Shown here: piece by piece, positions 11,201 through 21,807 of the stretch
How the letters are laid out: the number at the start of each line of letters is the position of its first letter
Position numbering within the stretch: the first letter of the stretch is position 1
Source: Vigna angularis
Lineage: Eukaryota; Streptophyta; Magnoliopsida; Fabales; Fabaceae
DNA: 64,000 nucleotides
NCBI RefSeq assembly: GCF_016808095.1
Contig: NC_068980.1
Span: forward strand, 6,296,501 to 6,360,500
Reading direction: 5' to 3'
Position numbers and translations under genes: made by a program
Notes under the pieces: model-generated
Databases searched by the model: none
The model's input: the letters and a program-made list of their open reading frames with translations, nothing else
Told to the model about the DNA's origin: nothing

Positions 11201-11510
11201 CAAAAACCTAAAAAATATTGTTTGTTTCTTTCGAGTTTTATTTCAAGGGAAAGTTAAACATTTTGAAAAGCACATCCATATTCGCATATTTAATTAAAGG
11301 TACTGCCTTAAGGCAGGCGTTGTAGGGTGCTAATACCTTCCCTACACGTAACCGACTCCCGAACCAAGAATCTGGTTCTAATAGACCATGCCTTATCATT
11401 TTATGGTTTTTCCGTAGTTTTCCAGAATAAACTATGGTGGCGACTCCAAATCTCTTTTCAAAACCCGTTTTTTCGGATCGTCGTCCCGTCGCGATTCCGG
11501 TTGCGACAGA

Positions 11511-11528
11511 TGGCGACTCCACTGGGGA
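11511..11528 (+). other. Primer binding site, tRNA-Arg(ACG)
   Basis: Two bases after the LTR end is TGGCGACTCCACTGGGGA. It is complementary to the 3' end of plant tRNA-Arg(ACG) including CCA, with one mismatch (A where G is expected). Use of tRNA-Arg is typical of Ogre elements. Confidence 0.8.
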
Positions 11529-14280
11529 AATGAAAGAGAGTCAGGCCATTTAATTAGATAAGCGAATTCGATGTGGTTTTCCTTTGGGTATTTATTCCCT
11601 TTGTCTTTATCTATGTTTAATATTTGGAATAATTGCATGTGAGTTTCTTTTACTTTTTATTTATGTTTGAAATAATTGTTTCTACTTATCTGTGTTTATG
11701 TTTGCAATTGTTGTTTTACAGTATAATCTCCCTTCACACACATTATGCATATCATGAGTGAGGCCCTATACCCGGGTCTGAGCGCAACTTAGAAATAGAG
11801 GAGTTGTTTAGCGATGTCACTCTCGGATGTACTTCCCGTCTGGCTATCGTGAGAATTCCAGCTAGAGTCTGTTCTCTTCATTTGTGTCTCCACATCTAGT
11901 TGATTAATCTGACTGTTGTGGAGAGACAATGAAAAGAGCCATAGCTCTGGTGACCTTGATTTAAGAATTAGGAAACCATCCTGGTGAGTGCATGTATGTG
12001 GTCTTAGAACTTTAAGTACCATCCTTCGATTAAGACACGAAAGGGAGATCGTTTTGTCAATTCTTTTTCATCTTTTCTTTGTATACAGCAAATAAATGTA
12101 CCCAAAAAAATGTAAAAAATTTTAAAGCAATAAAAATGTACGTGTTCTGATTCATATGTATTTTGTTTCGCATTTATCTTGTTATCGAGTTCATGGAATA
12201 ATTCTCAAGAAAATAAAAATAAAATTGTCAAATAAAAAAATGCTTTTGAGGCAAAACAAAGATTTTTTGGTCCAATCGTTCAATTTAATTTTATCATTGA
12301 TTTGAAATGTTCATCCAGCTTTCATGATATGAAAATGTTCAAGATCATCGTTTGACCACTGATCCATCGCCGATTTTCGTTCGTAAGAGAGGAATCATCA
12401 GATAAGGGGCTTTATTCGTAAATGATCGCAAGCAATTCTCACCAAAGTAAATAAAAAATAAAAATAGGGGCAATATTTTGTAAATTTTTCTTGTAATTTA
12501 AGATGTTTAGAAATAAAACAACCACGATTTATGTTTATGTGCGAACTTGTTTCGTAAAAATGTATCGTTTTTTTGGTACTGATTTTATTAAAAAAAAATG
12601 AAAAAAAATGTTCCAGTTTTGTTAAAATAATTTGTGAAAATTAGTCACGGCTGAATTTTGTTTTTCATTAAACCATCTGGAAAATAAATGATGATAATTT
12701 GAAATGATTGAAAATATATTCCTTTGCTACTGGAAATTATATCATCTTTTGTAATCCAGTTTAGGGTCAAAAATAAAAAAAGGGCATATTAAAAAATAAT
12801 AATAGAAAATATTTCAAATTACTTTGAACAAGGAGATTATTATGATTTTTGCATCTAATTTATGTAATAAAAAGAAAAATTTGCAAAGAAAATGTTTTCG
12901 AAAAATATTTAGAAAATGAAGCATATTTAGATGAAATTTTGTCAACAAATTTTTAAGTAATTCAATCCATTTTTAGTTATTTCACAAATTCAATAAAGTT
13001 CGCACACATTATAGATTGGTTGTTTGTTCTCTAAATTTTTTAACTCAGAGGAAAATGTTTAAATGTGTAATAAGTTGCCCTGATGAAAAATAAAAAAGGT
13101 GTGTTAATAGATTTGCTTGCGGGCCATTTTCGGATTATTTTCTCAATGATCATCACTTTTCAAGGGTCCATCAAATTTATAGTCTGTTCACCGTGTCAGG
13201 GGCATTTTCTCATTTTGTACCCCATATTCCTTTGTCATCCGATGTATTTGTCATACTGGTTCAGAAACGTTTTTTTATCTTAAACTGTTGAAGCCCAAAT
13301 CGTAATCCACTGTCAGTCTTAATCTCCCTGTCTTAACCTAAACCTTGTCATGTTCGGCCCATCATCTGTGCCTAAGCCTAAACATTGTCCAAATCGTTTT
13401 TGTTATCGTGTCCGTGTTCTAATCCAGCCATGTCAAGCCTGATTTTTGTTTTTAAACCTCTCTCTGTCTAAGCCTATTTTGGCTCTCATTAACATGTGTT
13501 ATTCATTTTCATGGTCGTTAAGTGTCAATCTGATTTTCCATTTACATCCATTCAAGTCATGTTAAATTTGTGTAGGGGCATATTTCCACGTCTGTCTTAA
13601 TGTGAGTTCATATTGGTCAATTTTTAGTCTCTAGGCGCATAAGCTTTTCCAGATTAGGGGCAAATTCGTGTTCATGTCTGTTTACCAAAAAAAAAATGTT
13701 GAAGCATTTTTAAAATCTTGAACAATTTTATACATGATTATTCAGATGTTTTTTCAAATTCAATGATAAATTAATTGTTTTTCTTTCGGACCAAGTAAAA
13801 GCAGAGGAAAATTTTGAGAAAAGTTCCATGAACCCAGATTGCATAATATGTGTAAATTAATTTGTGTATATTTTTGAACATGTACGTAAAACAAAAAAAA
13901 ATATACATTTAAATTTGCATTACTACAAATAAAGGCCTTTAGGTGGCCGAAACATAAAAACCAAATTACAAAAAAAAAATAATAAGGAAAGAAAATTACA
14001 AAAAATAATATCTATGGAGTTCTTGTCTTCTGCCGGTATTCTCGAGTTTTGTAAGATGAAAGTCTGCACAAAACTTATTAGATATCAAAAAACAAAAAAC
14101 ACATAATAATAAAGGAAACATTAAACATACATATTACGGAATTCGGCCAAGTTCGACCACTGACCGTAAAAAACAAAGAAAGAAAATAGAAAAAACAAAG
14201 GCAAATAAAGGATGTTCAGAGTTCGATCAATGCTGATCGTTAATATTACAGACCATGAAAATAAAAAAAATAAATAAAAA
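11529..14280 (+). other. Non-coding leader of the retrotransposon
   Basis: No reading frame here resembles gag or any retrotransposon protein, although gag would be expected in this position. AT-rich sequence, possibly holding packaging signals. The element has lost or never had its own proteins. Confidence 0.6.
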
Positions 14281-14282
14281 AT

Positions 14283-14827
14283 TCAACGAAAAAATTCCCG
14301 AGCTGGTTGTGGTGGTCTAAGGGAGAGCTCCGTCGAAGGAGCTCTGGTTCGGAAGGTGAGAAGCATGGGTGGAGCGATTTGTCGTTCGTCTCTGTCGTCG
14401 TCGATCATGATCGGAACGGGGAACAGGTCCAGCAGCCTCGGCGCCCTCATAATTACCCAGTCGTACTCTTTCAAAAAAAAAAAAAAAAACTTTGTGTCAG
14501 TAATAGAGACGGAAGAGTAAAATTCAAAAAATAGAGGTGATCAGGTTTCTTACCATACATGTATAGCGGCAGTTGTGAAAAGAGAGTGCCAGTGGGGTCT
14601 ATCTCCGCTTGCCAGCGCCTGACCCGATTGCCATGGTTGTTGAACCAGCAGTGCACGTTATATTCGCTGGCATCTCCGAAAGCCCTTAGTCGAGACGTAA
14701 TCTCGACGACTTGGGCTCTGCTGGGATGTGTGACCCCGTAATTATAGATGTTGGTCATCATCTTGATCTGATCGTCAGTAGGACGCCACCGCGGACTGGT
14801 GTACCTCTCTATTTCCATCTCACTCAT
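14283..14827 (-). CDS. WUSCHEL-related homeobox (WOX-like) gene carried antisense in the retrotransposon
   Basis: There are two coding exons on the minus strand: 14554-14827 and 14283-14467. The 86-nt intron starts GTAAGAAACC and ends after a long T-run at GAAAG. The junction rebuilds a codon in frame, giving about 152 residues. Residues 9-74 form a WOX-type homeodomain: SPRWRPTDDQIK (helix 1), ITSRLRAFG (helix 2) and NVHCWFNNHGNRVRRW (helix 3). WOX factors usually have NVFYWFQNHKAR there, so the recognition helix is divergent, though W61, F62 and N64 remain. Residues 103-110, LLDLFPVP, resemble the WUS-box, the repressor motif of the WUS clade. No stops or frameshifts. Start choice: first methionine after the leader-intron acceptor. 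Known WOX proteins are nuclear DNA-binding regulators of stem cells. Whether this one is made is unknown. Confidence 0.8.
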
Positions 14828-14845
14828 ACTTCCTCTTGAAGTATT

Positions 14846-15701
14846 CTAAAGCGTAAAAATAAAAAAAATATAAAATAAAAAGAACAAAAACAAAACAAAA
14901 CAAACCATAAATAACAAAAATATTATGTTCATAGTCTAATGTCTTCTTCCATTGTTTTTCTTTTAAGCTAATTTTGTTCTTTGTATTGGGTCTTTCGAGT
15001 CTTATTGTCCAATTTGTGATCTGTTTCATGGTCCTCGCAAAGGTTCCTAAACGGATCTATGTCCATATTGTCCATGTCCGGTTCATACAAATAAAATTCT
15101 CTTTTTAAGTTTTCTGTTTTTATGGGGTACGTGGCGTTGTTCTACCCGATTGTCTCTGCCATACCTTCAATCGAAGGGAGATTAACGTCTGGTTTCCAGC
15201 CTATATACCCCTTAGTTTAAGACAGTGTGTTCTTGTTTTTTTTAAGTTAAGAAAGAAAAATAGAAGGTGAAGAGGAAAGCGGATAAAAGCTAAAAATAAA
15301 GAAGCGAGCAGGAAATAAGGAAAAGAAAGCGAAAAGTAAAAAAAAAGTAAAGTGCATGAACGTAAAGAGCGAGAAGAATAAAAGACAAAGTAATGAAAAG
15401 TGCGAGTAAAGAGGTGAAGATGTAAAATAAGAGCATAACGAAAAGAGAAAGCAGAAAAGAAAAACAGAAAGGGAAGAGGGGAAGGAAAGCAGGGAAATCG
15501 AAAAGGGAACAAGAAAGAACAGCAAGAACAGAAAGCGTAAAGAAAAAAAAAACAACAGAGAAAGGGAAGAGGGAAAGAAAGGCAGAGAAAGCGAAAAGGG
15601 GAAAGAAGAACAGAAAGTTGAAAGGGGAGGAAGAAAGGAAAAAGCATGAAGGAAAGAAAGAAGGAAAAAGGACTTACCCGGAAGAAGAAGGGCTTACTTA
15701 C
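14846..15701 (-). other. Leader intron of the antisense WOX-like gene (predicted)
   Basis: On the minus strand a strong donor TTCTGTAAGTAAG (GT at 15701-15700) and a T-rich acceptor TTTTTACGCTTTAG (AG at 14847-14846) bound an 856-nt intron. A second donor-like GGGTAAGTCC is nearby (about 15672-15680). The exon upstream (about 15702-15820) contains no ATG, so the first start codon is the homeodomain one, 18 nt into the next exon. Predicted from sequence only. Confidence 0.6.
15240..15690 (+). repeat. 450-bp purine tract (A/G almost only)
   Basis: The plus strand is made almost wholly of A and G in varied GAAAG/AGAAA blocks. On the minus strand this is a long pyrimidine tract within the predicted leader intron. 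The apparent F/S/L-rich frames on the minus strand here are composition artefacts. Confidence 0.75.
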
Positions 15702-15845
15702 AGAAGCTCGCCGGAAGACTCAGACGCCTTCGAAGGCACGCAGGTACAGAGCCTCTTCGTAGATTCCAAACGCTCAAGGAAGAAAGAGAAGGATAGAGAG
15801 AGAGCGAGATCGGGAAAATGCCGCTCAGACGCCGAAGGGATACCC

Positions 15846-15853
15846 ATTTTATA
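15846..15853 (-). promoter_or_regulatory. TATA box for the antisense gene
   Basis: The minus strand reads GGCTATAAAATGGG, a strong plant TATA box. About 30-60 nt downstream lies a pyrimidine-rich patch (CTCGCTCTCTCTCTATCC), a usual initiator context. With the leader donor at 15701 this gives a coherent promoter-exon-intron order for leftward transcription. Confidence 0.6.
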
Positions 15854-16139
15854 GCCGAGCAAATCCACTGTGGCTACAGTTTCGGTCGCTGCAACCGTCT
15901 GGTGTCGGTCTGATTTCTTTCTGAAAAAAAACAATTTTGAAAATCTGAAAACAGGTAGGGTTTTGTTGGGTCGATCCGGCCCAATTCAAGACTTCTTAGA
16001 TGATCCAATTTCACAAAAAACAATAAAACAAAAAAATTAAAAATATGATAAATAGGAAATTTTCAAAAAATAATAAGTGGAGTGATGTAAAATTTGAAGT
16101 GTTCAAAATTGTTTTTCATTTGCATGATAAAGGACATTT

Positions 16140-17500
16140 TTCAGGTTCATTGGGCCTCATTGTCATGTTAACCTTCTTTGAACCCAATTCTTCTGAAATA
16201 TAAATTTGAGTGAAGAATTATTTTGGCATGTGTGTAATTTCACATCACACCATTTTGTTTGATTTTTATTCCTTCTTCTTCTACATTTTGAATAAATCTA
16301 AGAATAAAAAATATTGAAAAAAGAGAACAGTGCTCGAGCCCATTAGGCCCAATGGCCTTCGTGGTTTTCTCTCGAGTCTACTTCTTTTGAAAATATGTCA
16401 AAAATATTTTGTTTTCACATTTTTGCTGTTAAATGAGGTATCATTCTGAGATTTGTCAAAAAAAAAAGAATTCAAGTTAGATTTCAATTTTTTCAGTGTG
16501 ATAGTAGGAATAGTTATCGTTGAGCCCATCTGGGCCCATTTTCAGTGTAATGTTTTCCTTAGCTTGTTTTCTCAAAAAAAATGTGTATATAAAGAATTTT
16601 TTTTTCCTTGCATAATTTTCACATATGTCATATTTAAAAAAAAAAAAGAATAAAAATATTTTCAATTCCTTGTGTCGCACTCACATTTGGGTCCGTCCGG
16701 CCCGTTAAGCTAAGACTGCCTCACATTTGGTTCGATTTTTCTTCAGGTCCAAGCTTGACCTAGTTTTCTTTGTAGTCTTGTAAAATAAAAGTCAATCCAA
16801 AAATCTCAAAAAAGTATCAAAGTGCAAATTTTCAACAATGTCTTTAGAGTACAATCTTCCAAGATTGTCATGTGTGATTTTCTTTGAATTTGTAGTTAAA
16901 AAAAAATCTGATAATGAAAGATGAACAATTTTTGAGCCCATTAGGCCCCTTGTCATATGTGGTTTCTCTTGAACCAGTGCATCTGAATTTCTGAAAAATA
17001 AAAAATACATGTTTATGTAGATTTTGTGTTTTCAATTCATAATTTCCCTTTTCATTTGTGTGAACGATGTGAAAAAAATGAAAATAAAGGAATTCAGACC
17101 CTTGTCTGAAGATTTTGTCATGATTGTAAAAGAATAGTGTTGGGCCCATTGAGTCTAGTAGTGTTGCAAAATTTTCTTTAGTTTAATCTTGTGAAATCCT
17201 CTCATAACAAAAAATGAAAAAAATGAATTTCTTTTAGCTTGTTCCATAAACAATGAAAAAAAAATGTTTTCTTTGTCATCTTCTTGTGTCAAGTTCACAC
17301 GGCTCAGGTCATCTGATCCATTGGGTCAATGTGTCTGGTAAGTCCAACTTCCTTTTGTTACTTCTCCTCAGGTTCGATCCGATTTGGATTTTCCCGTGTC
17401 GGAAAGTAAAAAAAAAACAAAAAAAATCGAATCAAAATAATTTTTTTGAAAATGTTCAAACTTTTTTAGCCCAGCTCGGCCCATTACATGCATATTTCTC
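16140..17500 (+). repeat. Degenerate tandem repeat with GAGCCCATTAGGCCC motif
   Basis: Variants of GAGCCCATTAGGCCC, each followed about 40 nt later by TTTTCTCTTGA-like sequence and AAAATA-rich spacers, recur near 16148, 16337, 16523, 16690, 16935, 17143 and 17468. The period is about 170-330 bp and highly diverged, an old tandem expansion in the retrotransposon. Confidence 0.55.
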
Positions 17501-17639
17501 ATTAAATTCTATTTCTAAAAGATAAAAGAAAATTCTAATATGTTTAATATTTTTCACATTGTGTAAATAAATAAAAAATGATTGAAAAAAAAACATTTTT
17601 ATTTTTCAAACGTTTTTCTAAATCAAGTTTTCTCATATC

Positions 17640-17990
17640 AATTTTTGCATTGCTCACCAAGCCTAGTTTCTGCACTGGTTCCCAAGCCCTTGTTTCCATT
17701 TTAGCTCTCATAAAGCCCATTTCCCATACTGGCCTGCAGAGCTCAGTTCACATGCTGACCCGCAAGGCCCAGTTTCCATTGGCCAAGAAATCCCATTTCC
17801 CCAATGGCTCACAAAGCCTATTTTCCACATTAGCCCAGAAAGTTCATTTTCCATACTGGCTTGCAAAGCTCAGTTTCCATACTGACCCGCAAGTCCCAGA
17901 TTCCACAAAGGCCACAAATCTCAATTTCCACAATAGCTCAGAAGGCCCAGATTCCACATTGGCTGAGAATTCCCAATTTTCTCAAAAAAA
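17640..17990 (+). repeat. Degenerate tandem repeat of about 30-35 bp
   Basis: Units like CAAAGCTCAGTTTCCATACT and AAGGCCCAGATTCCACATTGG repeat about ten times. The 157-codon frame across this stretch merely reads the repeat. Confidence 0.6.
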
Positions 17991-17999
17991 AAAATCTGT

Positions 18000-19730
18000 T
18001 TTTCAACTAGTATCATCATTTTCATTTCATATTACTTTTCTTCATGCATAAAAAAAAATACGCAAAAGTTGAGTCAATTGTTTTCGATGCAAATCGTCCA
18101 TTTTATGAGATTTCAAATAAAATGTAATGGATGTCATAATCTCCTGTAGTCAAATGTTTAAATCACATATTCTTAAGAGATATATGTGTGTGCATTGCTT
18201 GAAAACATCATCCTTCAGCCCTCGCTATACCTAGAGATTGGCCTCATCATGTTGTTGAGCCCAAATAATAAACAATAAAGTTTTACACTAGGGCAGATTT
18301 TCCATTACCTCCACTGGCTTTCATTTGGGAGATTCCTAAATCTGTTAGGACAAAACAAAAATAAGAAAAAAATGAATAAATAAAAAAAAATGAATGACTC
18401 TTGTTGAGATCATTTAGTCTTGTCTCCTAATTAATCTTTTGAAAATAAATCAATCAAAATTTGAAATGATGTGTGGCCATTTTTCTTCATCCAAAAAACA
18501 AAAATATATCCTTTGATACCAAATTCGAGCCAAAAAGAAATTTCTTTTCAAATTTTACCCAAACAAGGGTTACCATCATAGTAGAAGTCAACTCAAATTG
18601 CAAAGGAGCACACTTAGTGATCAAATGAAGAGAATTCCTCAAAAGTGAAGCAAAAACGGAAAGAATCACAAAGTGATGACAAACAAAGAGTGAAATTTGC
18701 AAATTAGCAAAGAAAGTCAACAATGTTGACGAATAACTGATACAAGGTGCAGATGGTAACTCTTGTTTCAAATAACCCACAAAAATTTATTTGAGCCTTT
18801 ATATCATTTCTTTCAACACCCTTTAGCCCCCGCCACATTACAAGCCCAATAAAAGTCCATACAGATTGAATAATGGTTGCTTAATTTTTCATGAAGCTTA
18901 ATTTTCAGACAAGACATAAATGACTAACAATGCAGTTGTAAAAAAAATGATGAAAAATAAATGTCCTCGGATGAAGGGAACTCCCTATTGATCAAAATTA
19001 TATGAAGGAAAATCAAGCCAATTGGGGCAATCCTTTCAAGCCAATCCTTTCCATATCTATCACAAATTCATATCCCGTTCAAATTCTTTCCCCGATTCCC
19101 AAACTAAGGGGCAACATTGTAAGTGTTACATACGCCCATTCTTCAAAACTAAGGCAATTTTGTGAGTTTCATGTGTTTTTGGCCCATTCAAAATATGGGG
19201 CAACTTTGTGCATCCCTTGTTGGGCCTCCCATGATTTTGGTTCGCCCCGAACTTCAAAAATCCATCATCACCAAAATTGGGGCAATTTGTAAATCTCACA
19301 TGATATTCTCACTCCCTGATTCATGACTTATTCCCTCACAATTCCCAGATACATTTGTCCATACCTATCTTTTTACCATGCTCCAAACTGGAGCAGCAAC
19401 TGAGTATCTACAACCTCATATTGGCATTTATAACTGCTTTAAGGAGTAAGAGGCCCAAGTAGCCAACCCGTTACTCTCCAAATGCTTCCACACATTTGTC
19501 CCAACCCTTGATATCAGGCATGCATACACTGATGTTTCAAAAGAAAATGTTGAACGCACAAGTTTGAACATTTGACTTTAGAATTTGACATCCAAAAAAA
19601 AAATGATGAAAGTCTAAATCTTCATAGACCAGATGATTTCAAAGAAAAACAACTTGACTCAGTAAAAAGTGTCATAGTTTCATAATCTTCCATCACGGAT
19701 CAAGAGTCAACATCATGTACACATTTTCAT
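18000..19730 (+). other. Non-coding part of the retrotransposon, weak repeats
   Basis: No protein recognised. Between 19018 and 19290 the motif GGGGCAA(C/T)TTTGT recurs four or five times at 60-80-bp spacing, another short degenerate repeat. The remainder shows nothing clear. Confidence 0.45.
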
Positions 19731-19734
19731 GAAT

Positions 19735-20180
19735 TTTCATCAAATCTTCTTCTTTCAAAAAGACAAAAAAATCAAATTGCATCAAAGTTTTCTCCTCCAA
19801 TTTCAAAATTACATATTTTCATCAAATCTTCTTCCTTCAGAAAAGACAAAAAAAAAATCAAAAAAATCAAAATGCATCAAAGTTTTCTCCTCAAATTTCA
19901 AAATTTACACCAACCATATTTCTCTCATATATCAAGATTTCAAATCCTTGTACAAAACTACAACACTTTGTTTATTGATTTCAAAACTTTCAAAAAAAAA
20001 TCATCAAAGTCAACATCATGTACATATTTTCATCAACTTTGAATTTGTTTTCGTGAATATTCATCAAATCTTCTTCTTTCAAAAAAAGACAAAAAAAATC
20101 AACATGCATAAAATCTTTCTCCTACAATTTCCAAATTTACATCAACGATGTTCTTATTTCAAAAAAAAAAACTAAATAAA
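19735..20180 (+). repeat. Tandem repeat with TTCATCAAATCTTCTTCTTTC
   Basis: The unit TCATCAAATCTTCTTCTTTC, then AAAGACAAAAAAATCAA, then GCATCAAAGTTTTCTCCTCC recurs at about 19739, 19819 and 20060 (partial copies between). It sits next to the main minisatellite. Confidence 0.65.
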
Positions 20181-20364
20181 TAAATAAATAAAATAAAATA
20201 AAAATAGACACTCATTTCTATCTCAAAAAAAAATCAAAAAAAAATTCAACATCTCAAAATTTCAACAAATTCAAAAATTTCAAATTCAAAACAATCAAAC
20301 GATTTTACTTTCTATTTCGGCCCTCTACAAGGCAATGGTTAAATCCAACAATCAAACTCAAATC

Positions 20365-21640
20365 ATTCACTTCCATAGGGTTACGACACCCTCCACGAGG
20401 TTTGGACACCTCATTCACTTCCACTGGGTTACGACACCCTCCACGAGGTTATGACACCTCATTCACTTCCATAGGGTTGGTACACCCTCCACGAGGTTTC
20501 TACACCTCATCAACTTCATCCATAGGGTTGGTACACCCTCCACGAGGTTTGTACACCTCATTCACTTTCATAGGGTTGGTACACCCTCCACGAGGTTTCT
20601 ACACCTCATCAATTTCATCCATAGGGTTGGTACACCCTCCACGAGGTTTGTACACCTCATTCACTTCCATAGGGTTGGTACACCCTCCACGAGGTTTCTA
20701 CACCTCATCAACTTCATCCATAGGGTTGGTACACCCTCCACGAGGTTTGTACACCTCATTCACTTTCAAAGGGTTGGTACACCCTCCACGAGGTTTCTAC
20801 ACCTCATCAACTTCATCCATAGGGTTGGTACACCCTCCACGAGGTTTGTACACCTCATTCACTTCCATAGGGTTGGTACACCCTCCACGAGGTTTCTACA
20901 CCTCATCAACTTCATCCATAGGGTTGGTACACCCTCCACGAGGTTTGTACACCTCATTCACTTCCATAGGGTTGGGGTTGGTACACCCTCCACGAGGTTT
21001 GTACACCTCATTCACTTTCATAGGGTTGGTACACCCTCCACGAGGTTTCTACACCTCATCAACTTCATCCATAGGGTTGGTACACCCTCCACGAGGTTTG
21101 TACACCTCATTCACTTCCATAGGGTTGGTACACCCTCCACGAGGTTTCTACACCTCATCAACTTCATCCATAGGGTTGGTACACCCTCCACGAGGTTTGT
21201 AAACCTCATTCACTTCCATAGGGTTGGTACACCCTCCACGAGGTTTCTACACCTCATCAACTTCATCCATAGGGTTGGTACACCCTCCACGAGGTTTGTA
21301 TACCTCATTCACTTCCATAGGGTTGGTACACCCTCCACGAGGTTTCTACACCTCACCCACTTCATCCATAGGGTTGGTACACCCTCCACGAGGTTATTAC
21401 ACCTCATTCACTTCCATAGGGTTGGTACACCCTCCACGAGGTTTCTACACCTCATCAACTTCATCCATAGGGTTGGTACACCCTCCACGAGGTTATTACA
21501 CCTCATTCACTTCCATAGGGTTGGTACACCCTCCACGAGGTTTCTACACCTCATCAACTTCATCCATAGGGTTGGTACACCCTCCACGAGGTTGCTACAC
21601 CTCATTTCACTTCATCCATAGGGTTGGTATACCCTCTACA
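20365..21640 (+). repeat. Minisatellite, alternating 51- and 48-bp units (99-bp higher-order repeat)
   Basis: About 25 monomers share GGTACACCCTCCACGAGG. They alternate between a 51-bp form (TTTCTACACCTCATCAACTT) and a 48-bp form (TTTGTACACCTCATTCACTT), so the true period is 99 bp. The left edge has older GACACC variants. Both lengths are multiples of three, so a frame stays open from 20402 to 21202 and from 21224 to 21670, reading GLVHPPRG repeats, broken by a TAA near 21199. GAGGT...ACCTC in each unit can form a small hairpin. Tandem repeats just before the 3' LTR are a known property of Tat/Ogre elements and a source of satellites. Confidence 0.93.
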
Positions 21641-21794
21641 ATGTCTACGTGCCCCATTCATTTTGTTTAGATTTCCCTGTTTATTTCTCGCTCATTTTGA
21701 AATCCGGACGAAATTAGTGTCTTTTTCTTTACTTAGCTGTTACTCTAATAATACGAAAATGTCAAATTTTCATATTATCTAGTAAAATCTAAGT

Positions 21795-21807
21795 AAAGAG
21801 GGGCATC
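21795..21807 (+). other. Polypurine tract
   Basis: AAAGAGGGGCATC lies directly before the TG of the right LTR, in the position where plus-strand synthesis is primed. Confidence 0.65.

Larger units (their letters stand above)
7860..11508 (+). repeat. 5' LTR of the Ogre-like element (3649 bp)
   Basis: Compared by eye with the right LTR I see about two dozen substitutions plus length changes in the A-rich run near 7915-7990. Identity is therefore about 99%, a recent insertion. A candidate TATA (TATATAAA, 10217-10224) lies in the 3' half. The LTR contains CGTTCG-rich repeats (8030-8950), a GC-rich captured B-box piece (9913-10053) and three kinds of paired repeats (10641-11200). A 332-codon open frame (9065-10063) overlaps the B-box region in another frame. 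I see no domain in it. Confidence 0.9.

Noticed and set aside
15201..15647. 148-codon minus-strand frame rich in F, L and S
   Set aside because: It is a by-product of the purine tract, which contains no stop codons in pyrimidine-only reading.
17578..18051. 157-codon plus-strand frame
   Set aside because: It simply translates a degenerate 30-35-bp tandem repeat and has no domain.
20402..21670. A repetitive protein gene or CRISPR-like array
   Set aside because: Units are directly adjacent without unique spacers, so it is not CRISPR. The frame is open because units are multiples of three, and a TAA breaks it. It lies in the 3' non-coding part of a retrotransposon.
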